From NCBI GenBank assembly GCA_020746105.1, contig CM036620.1, positions 186,001 through 250,000 on the forward strand: a stretch of 64,000 nucleotides of DNA, in the 5' to 3' direction. This DNA is from Trogon surrucura (taxonomy: Eukaryota > Chordata > Aves > Trogoniformes > Trogonidae). The notes under the pieces are model-generated. The model was not told the origin of the DNA and made no database searches. It saw only the letters and a program-made list of their open reading frames with translations. Shown here piece after piece: positions 1 to 64,000 of the stretch. Made by a program: the position numbers and the translations under genes. Positions within the stretch are counted from its first letter, which is position 1; the number at the start of each line of letters is the position of its first letter.

Positions 1-3000
1 AGGGCCCATCATCATCAAGCACAGGAAATGGGCACATCTGCTTTTCAGGCTGTTGGTGCGACGTCGGCCCGCACACACTGTCAGGGGGAGCGCTGCTGCA
101 GCTCCCCGGGCCTGGCAAAGCCGTAGGTGCCTAAATATTTACTTAATTTCCCCTCCACAGCGGTATAAGCAGTTGTTCTGTCACTTATCCTCCCAGTTGT
201 TCTTTTCCCTTTCTCTCCTAGGCCAAGGGAGACAAAACTGACTTCACAGCACAATATTCTCTTTCTTCTTTCCAGCCCCAAAGAGGTCAGGCTACACAGA
301 TAGACATCAATCACTTTTCAACCAGAATGCCTCCAGACAGAACAAAAGCTGCATTTCTGCTTGGACCCACCCTAGAAGGGGTCTGATCCTTTTCCCCTAG
401 AGACAACGATAAAACTGTCATAAACTGGGGTGGCTGTAGGCTCACAACTCGCCGCATACCTGCTTTATGCTTCTTGAAAGTTATTTTTCTTCGCATGCTA
501 CCCAGAAATGTGTGGTGGTTTTTACGGGGTACACTGCTCTTCAGGGAGAGCTCCCGCCTACTTCGTTCCTGTGTCTCCTCTAGCTGGGCGGTTGTTTCCC
601 AAGAAGACCAAAAAGGGTCACTACAACTCTAGAGTTGTGCTAAAATCGCCGCTGAAGCTATCCCTGAGCAGCTCCCGGTGCAGAGCAGGACTTCAATTTT
701 TTTGCTCACGCTTTGTATTTTTGCTCTCCTGGGCCAAGATAGTTTTATTTTTATTCTGTGCTGGTTTGCACCAGTTCAGCCCATCTTTCCTGCTTTGTTT
801 TCATTCCTGCTGCTTGTCTGAGTGCTGTGGAAACAAACAGACCTGAAAAAGTGGAAACAAACAGCTCTGTGCCCTGTGCAGGGAATCAGCCAGCAGGTAA
901 CCACGCCAAAAAATAGTGGAGTGTTCTCTGCCTCTGCCGAGACCAGAAATAAGTACCAGTTATCACCCCCGGCTCACCTGGGCAGCTAATGGTTTAAAGT
1001 GCACAAACGAGTGATATCACTCCGTATTCTCACGGTTTCAGCATCTCTCATCCAACACATTGCTAATATTTAGGTCTCCTAGTTTTCAGAGTTGAGGGGT
1101 GTTTTTTTTCCCCGTTTCAGCATATGTTTTCTGTGGGTACTGCAAACTGTTTAATGATGTTGGAAAGGAATGGTTACTCAGGAATTCTGAGCTTGCATAA
1201 TTGCCAGATTTGTCTAGACAGATACTTCCCATCTGGATGATACATGCAACACCATGCTAACAAGAGAGTTCCTGTGTTAATGCTATTCTTTTTATTTATT
1301 CATTTACAGAATGAGCAAGCACCATGAGGCTACATATGTAGAGGGGAGACAGGATTTGTACTGCTGTTCCTCCGGGAGGAAGCTCCTGAGTAACTCCTGC
1401 ATATTGTATAACTCCTGGAGCCCCTCTGGTTTCTCTTTCCTTTTGCAAACATGAGACTTCCACGTGTTTTTTGTATCCGGTGATGGCAGAAGAAAAATAT
1501 TTTCCTCCGAGCTGCCGTGAGTCAAACTCTGTTTTCAGCTGAAACGGCTCACAGGTTCACGTCAGCATCAGCCCATTGGTGGGTTCCAAGTACTGGAGCT
1601 GCGAGCGGAGTAGGACGCCTCCCACTCTCCGTTTTGCTCTGCTCCTGCAGCGTGTGGCCAAGTGACAGAGCTGGACCTTAAATAGAAAGTATATTTAACT
1701 AATAAGAATGGCAGCTGCACACACACAAGCTTAATTTTTCCCACCAACCCACTGTTGGACTGTAGTTAAGCCCGACAGTCCTTTCTCCTCCCACCGAAGT
1801 CACCTCACCACAGCAATGAAGTAATTTCCCACCAACAAGCACCATCTTTCTGCGGCAGCGTTAACACATATTGCAGGGCAGGGCCAGGCTCACAGCCACG
1901 TTACCCTGAATGGCAGGTCGACTTTTTTCACTGACTGCTTGCTTCCAAAATACGCTGAGTTCAGTTTGGCACAAACGCAGCTTGCCTGAAGTCTTCCTGA
2001 CCAGCCTGGGCCAAAAAGAGGGTGGGATTGGGTGGCTCTTAAGGGACAACATTTGGGGAAATCGTCTGCAAGTGCTGGAGGAAAGGACAGGAGTTGTATA
2101 ATCCCCTATGTGTTATTAACTGAACTGTTTACTACTTTCCCTGCAGTACATCTTGGCAGCAAATTTATGTTCATCTGCGCATCGCCCTTGCACGAGAAAA
2201 CTTCTGCCTCCGTGACCGGGTTATTTTTAAACTGCATTTAAGAGCTCTGTTTTAAATGACCATGGCTTTCCCTGCCCCAGAATAGCGAACACCTTCCTTT
2301 CGCTATCTGTATTTGCTGCACAAGGATGAAAAGGATCCTCAGAAGAAGCAGATCCTCAGAAGCAGTCTGCGTTTCCATCGGTCTGCACCCGGACGGTCGT
2401 CAGGGCAGTCTCACTTCCCTGTGCTGTGCTCACTGTGTCGGTGTCTGCTGGGTGCAAGCAGCCTGTCCTGCTGGATGTGAGAAGGAAGAGAGAGAGTCAA
2501 ACACCATCTGATGAATCCTGAGAGCTGGGAAAGCAGACTCTGTGCCCTTGTGCGAACGAAGCCAAACTCGTGTAAACACCCACGAACTACTGGCCGGTAC
2601 CTCCTCCCTCCCTGTCCCTCGCCCAACTACTCCAGCAGCATAGGCATGATTTATCTGCTGCTTCAGCAGAAAACACAGGCTAAAAGAGGAATTCACAGAC
2701 TCAGAAACAAGAAAGCACAAACTCTGGATACCACAGACCCCTGTCAGGCAGGCCTAGCTCGTTCCAGAAGCTGTCGATCACATGCACTTGATGTAAAATT
2801 TCCAACAGCTGGATAAAGTGAAACGTCCTCCCCGGCGAGGCAAACGCTGCCAGGGCTTGGGGCTGACTCAAGCAGCTCTGAAAGCCAACGTGCAGCTCGT
2901 TTTGGAAACCCTCAGAAATCCTGCTCCGCTGCATCGCACGACTTGGCAGAGCGAGGAAGAGGCATAGCGCTTCTGAGCTGTAACTGATCACCAGCTTTTG

Positions 3001-5779
3001 CTTTCGTGGGGTCTTTGGCAAAACACTGGCTCCTCAGTTCTTAATCTTCTGCTTTGTGCATCTGCAGGGACTGCAAAATTCCGCCTACTTACCCTTTAGC
3101 CTTGCTAGCTCAAAGACACTAAGAACTCCAGGAGCCAGATCTTCGGCTGGCATCAATCACTGCTGGTCCACAGACTTCTGTGAAACTTCCAGCTTGCATC
3201 ATACGGAGGCTTGGCTTTGCATTCACATCGGCACGGAGAAGGCATTCTGACAGGGCTATGTCAGGTTGGAGTGCTGTGCCCACAGGAAATCATCCCAAGA
3301 AGGCAGGAAATGGGATGAAATGGAAGATCTCCAGCAAGTGGCTTTTGACGGTGCCTTTCCCAGCTCTTCTTGCAGCAAGAAGAGGCTTGAGGTCATTTTT
3401 GGAGCAGGCAACACGTCTGTTTCACCCACATGGCCTATGAGAGCCACATGATCCTTGTTAGGTCATTGTCTGTGTTAAGAAAACAATTCTGTTGTCTTTG
3501 TGCAGATGATGCTTTCAGTCGCCTGTAGACTGACATGTGGACATGGTATAGGTTAGTACTGAGTTCTAACTGTGTGTAACTTGCTGTATGTCTTTCACAT
3601 ACTTCATTTTGTAAAGGTCTTTTCAGTCCCCCATTCTACCCTCCCGACAGAGCTCCTTCACCAGACTGATTTGCACTGAGAGCAAAATGAATCGACACAG
3701 AAAGGAAAAAAAATACACTGTAACGCCAGTACATATTCAACATCAAATTTGTTTGGGGCTTAATATGTGACACAAGCCTGCACACGGGACGCTGCTGATG
3801 GCAATGTGCGGTGCTCAGGGTCTGCTTTCTATAGGGAATAGTACTCGCCTAAATAAGGCTGTTCAAAAATCTGCAGCAGGGAAAAGAGAAAGAATTTATT
3901 TGATTTCACAATGGTGGGACTGCGTTGTGACCCAATTTGACAAGAAAATACTTGATAATTCTGTGTGGAGTCCTGTCATTCCAACGAGCCATTCAGCATG
4001 GGAAACCTCTGTTAGAAGTGACAAGGAGAAGATGGATGTTAAAGATATCAACTTTGCCAGCTCACCGCTGGCGTGACTGACAAGAGTTTCTTCTGGTGTT
4101 TTACCATGCATGAACAGGAAAGATGTTGACTGAGAGATGGAGGCTCAGCGAGGGTAACATTTTTCTCACCTATCATGACGCTCGAGCTGCCTGGGCTCTC
4201 CTGAGCAGTATGCCAGCCGGGGTAAAACAGAGAATCCGCCAGGGAAGCTTGCAGCAAGCTGTGCTTTTCCAGCAGCCACTTCAGCTCCTGCCACACAGAC
4301 ACACAAACGATGTGTGAGTTCTCTTTTAAGCTTTCCTTCCTGGTAGAAGGGATGACCCGCCATAAGGTGTGGTGCTGTGGTTCGGTGGCGGCATGAGCCT
4401 CCTGATCCAGGAAGCTTCTGGAGGGGTCTGAAGCACTTACCCCGTCTAGCAGGACACCCAGTGGCACAAGGAGCTGGCCTCGAACTGAAAACAGACAATG
4501 GTGCGGAGCCTGCTGAGAGGGAAATGTGAGACGGACGGTCAGGCTGAGAAACGAGGTAGTTAATACGAGGGAAAAAGACAGAAGAGCATGGTGGGAACAA
4601 GTGGTAGGGTTCCGGGTAATAGCCTCTATACAGCCCCATGAAACATTACCTAAATAAAAGCCACGAGGCCATGACAGCTTACTGCCAGTCAGAAACCCAC
4701 CTCGAGTCATGAGTAATTTATTTGGCAGGGGATGGGGGAAATCAGTAATTTCTGGGGGATTTCCGTCTTGGAGAATTGCTCACTCTCTGATCACTTCCAT
4801 GGTGAGCCAGAACTGTCAGATTCGGAAGAGAACACATTTGTTCTTTGCAGTAAGGCACGAGGCACCTCCGAACTGTGCTCTGTCTTTCCACAGTGGGACA
4901 GCCTTATTGACTCGTTGCTCCTGTGATTGATGTTATGATGGCAGGCAGGCTTTTGAGAGCTCCAGCACGTTACTTGGCTAACACAATGTAACTTAACGCC
5001 TTGTGAGAGAGAATCCTGAGCCTGGTCTTCATTTGAAGCCTCTGGAGGTCTCGGGTGCTCGAGAGCCCCACGTCATGAGCTTCTGTGCATTGTGGCGGTG
5101 AACGTGGCCCACCGCAAACTAAAGCTGCTCAAAGCAGAAACAAAGAAACGGGTGCACAGATGGTGAAAAAAAAGAATTACCAATTTCAGTTCAAGTCCTC
5201 TTAATCGCTTGTCACGCAGCGCTCCTGCAGAGAACTCCAGAGAAGAAACAAAGAAATAAGAGGCCAGACATTTATTTTTAACCTACGAGATAATTCTGGT
5301 TTATGCAGCTTGTCACATGACTAGCATGTGTCCTCATGGAAAACTCATGCTTTTTTTTTTTCTGGCCGCAGATAATATTTTAAGATTATTAGGCACGTTC
5401 GAGCTTCCCGTGAAAATCTGAGGCCGCAGATGGAAAACATCTGAAAGATAATACTCCCGCAGCACAAAGCGACACTTTCCGCGGTGCCTCATGGTGGCTG
5501 CGAGGGCCCCAGCCTGCGCTGCCGAGCCCCTGCTCTGTGTTTAGTTTTCAGTGTTTAGTTTTCGCGAAGCCTCTCGCCCATGGGTGCGCCAAGGCCCGGA
5601 GCACCAGCTGGGACCCAGCGCTGGCGCCGTCGTAGCCGGGCTCGGAACACTGAGGACACGGCGGCCACGCCGATCCCAACGTGTGCAGCAACCCGGCAAC
5701 GAAACGTAGGACTCGTTAAAAAAACATCGAATGAGAAATAATAAACATAAATGAAAAAAATGACAAAGGCAAGAACGCC
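1..5779. other. Upstream flanking DNA, no gene recognised
   Basis: I see no coding exon, RNA gene or clear mobile element in this stretch. Open frames of up to 220 codons occur (the longest at 4048-4710 on the minus strand), but none carries a recognisable domain. Small local duplications are visible: a 14-nt direct repeat at 827-840 and 851-864, a 12-nt repeat at 2334-2345 and 2351-2362, and a near-perfect 14-nt tandem pair at 5537-5563. The last 500 bases hold a candidate regulatory cluster that is listed separately. An AT-rich tract at about 5716-5765 ends abruptly at the CpG island. In mammals the ANTXR2 5' flank faces PRDM8 and FGF5; neither is seen here. Confidence 0.7.
5288..5451. promoter_or_regulatory. 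Candidate upstream regulatory cluster with GATA and E-box motifs
   Basis: Three AGATAA motifs (GATA-factor type) lie at 5288-5293, 5370-5375 and 5446-5451. A perfect inverted pair of E-boxes, CACATG at 5314-5319 and CATGTG at 5325-5330, sits between the first two with a 5-nt spacer. The 10-mer GGCCGCAGAT occurs twice, at 5364-5373 and 5422-5431. The cluster is about 0.9-1.05 kb upstream of the ANTXR2 start codon and just outside the CpG island. Motif clustering is what is seen; enhancer function is inference, and short motifs also arise by chance. Confidence 0.3.
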
Positions 5780-6043
5780 AGGAGGTTCCCGGTCAGGCCG
5801 CCCCCCGCCGGGGGGACGCGGGAGACCCGGGCAAGGCTAGCGAGCAGCCGCTCTACAGGCGGGCTTCGCCCCCCCCACCCCGCACCCCACGGGAGCCGCC
5901 GCCTCTCCCCGCCCCCGGCGTCGAGGCCGGCCCCGCGGGAGCGGCCGCCCGGGGACGCGAACCGGGGTCGTGCGGGGGCCGCCGGGGAGGCGCCTGCGGC
6001 AGCAAGCGGCGGGAGGAGCGGCGCGGGGCGGGGAGCGGCCACA

Positions 6044-6067
6044 GCGGCGGCGGCGGCGGCGGCGGCG
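6044..6067. repeat. GCG/CGG triplet repeat, 8 units
   Basis: Eight uninterrupted trinucleotide units (24 nt) lie in the CpG island about 270 nt upstream of the start codon, probably in or near the 5' untranslated region. Such repeats are common in GC-rich vertebrate promoters and are often length-polymorphic. Confidence 0.9.
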
Positions 6068-6173
6068 TTGGGGGTGAGGGAGGAGGCGGGCCGCGCCACA
6101 GAGGCGCGGAGGGGCGCGCCGAGCCCGCCCGGCCCCGGCCCCCGCCTCAGGCAGCGCCGCTGACGGGCGGGGA

Positions 6174-6198
6174 GGGCCGGGCCGGGCCGGGCCGGGCG
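6174..6198. repeat. GGGCC pentanucleotide repeat
   Basis: Four perfect GGGCC units are followed by one GGGCG unit, in the CpG island about 140 nt before the ANTXR2 start codon. The tract could fold into G-rich secondary structure. It is likely to be poorly covered by short reads. Confidence 0.9.
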
Positions 6199-6336
6199 CG
6201 GCGGCGGGCGAGGGGCGGCCACTTGAGCAGCGCCCGCGCCCGCCGAGCGGCAGGACGGCAGCGCCAGGACCCCGCCGCGGCTCGCCTCCCCTCGCCTCGC
6301 CGCCCCTCCGCCGCGTCCCGCCGCCCCGAGACCCCC

Positions 6337-64000
<57,664 letters not shown>

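Noticed and set aside
6223..6336. N-terminal extension of ANTXR2 upstream of the ATG at 6337
   Set aside because: The frame is open but has no ATG, only a TTG at 6223. The ATG at 6337 is followed directly by a proper signal peptide.

Overview
The window looks like vertebrate nuclear DNA, most probably from a bird. It has GT-AG introns, one compact CpG-island promoter, very few interspersed repeats, and remnants of CR1-type non-LTR retrotransposons, the dominant repeat family of birds and other sauropsids. I see no bacterial or viral gene organisation. The bird assignment is inference; turtle or crocodilian is less likely because the introns are fairly short.

The only gene I can support is on the + strand: ANTXR2 (capillary morphogenesis gene 2, CMG2), a single-pass membrane receptor with an extracellular von Willebrand factor A (vWA/I) domain. 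It binds basement-membrane collagen IV and laminin and is also known as a host receptor for anthrax toxin. I place 14 consecutive coding exons between 6337 and 61829. All have consensus AG acceptors and GT donors, and all junction phases agree. Joined, they encode 388 residues with no internal stop: signal peptide, complete vWA domain with its metal-ion site (MIDAS), membrane-proximal Ig-like domain, transmembrane helix, and the first part of the cytosolic tail. About 100 further C-terminal residues are expected from the family length of about 489. They must lie beyond the right edge, because no matching sequence occurs in 61830-64000.

Layout: 1-5780 is intergenic or upstream flank with one candidate regulatory cluster at about 5288-5451. 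5780-7130 is the CpG island holding exon 1. 7274-19218 carries exons 2-7 (vWA domain). Intron 7 (15.8 kb) follows. 35055-39875 carries exons 8-10. Intron 10 (14.7 kb) contains a 58-base G homopolymer and a CR1 reverse-transcriptase fragment. 54557-61829 carries exons 11-14 (end of the Ig-like domain, membrane span, start of the tail). The window ends inside intron 14. Exons 8-11 form a 306-nt in-frame block (phase 0 on both sides) that encodes exactly the segment between the vWA domain and the membrane.

I found no RNA gene, CRISPR array, second protein-coding gene or undescribed system. The other open frames look like by-products of GC-rich or random sequence. The findings are therefore modest: an extreme G homopolymer, a candidate upstream regulatory cluster, a symmetric exon block, a possible intron-retention tail, and intronic CpG-rich and AT-rich patches.
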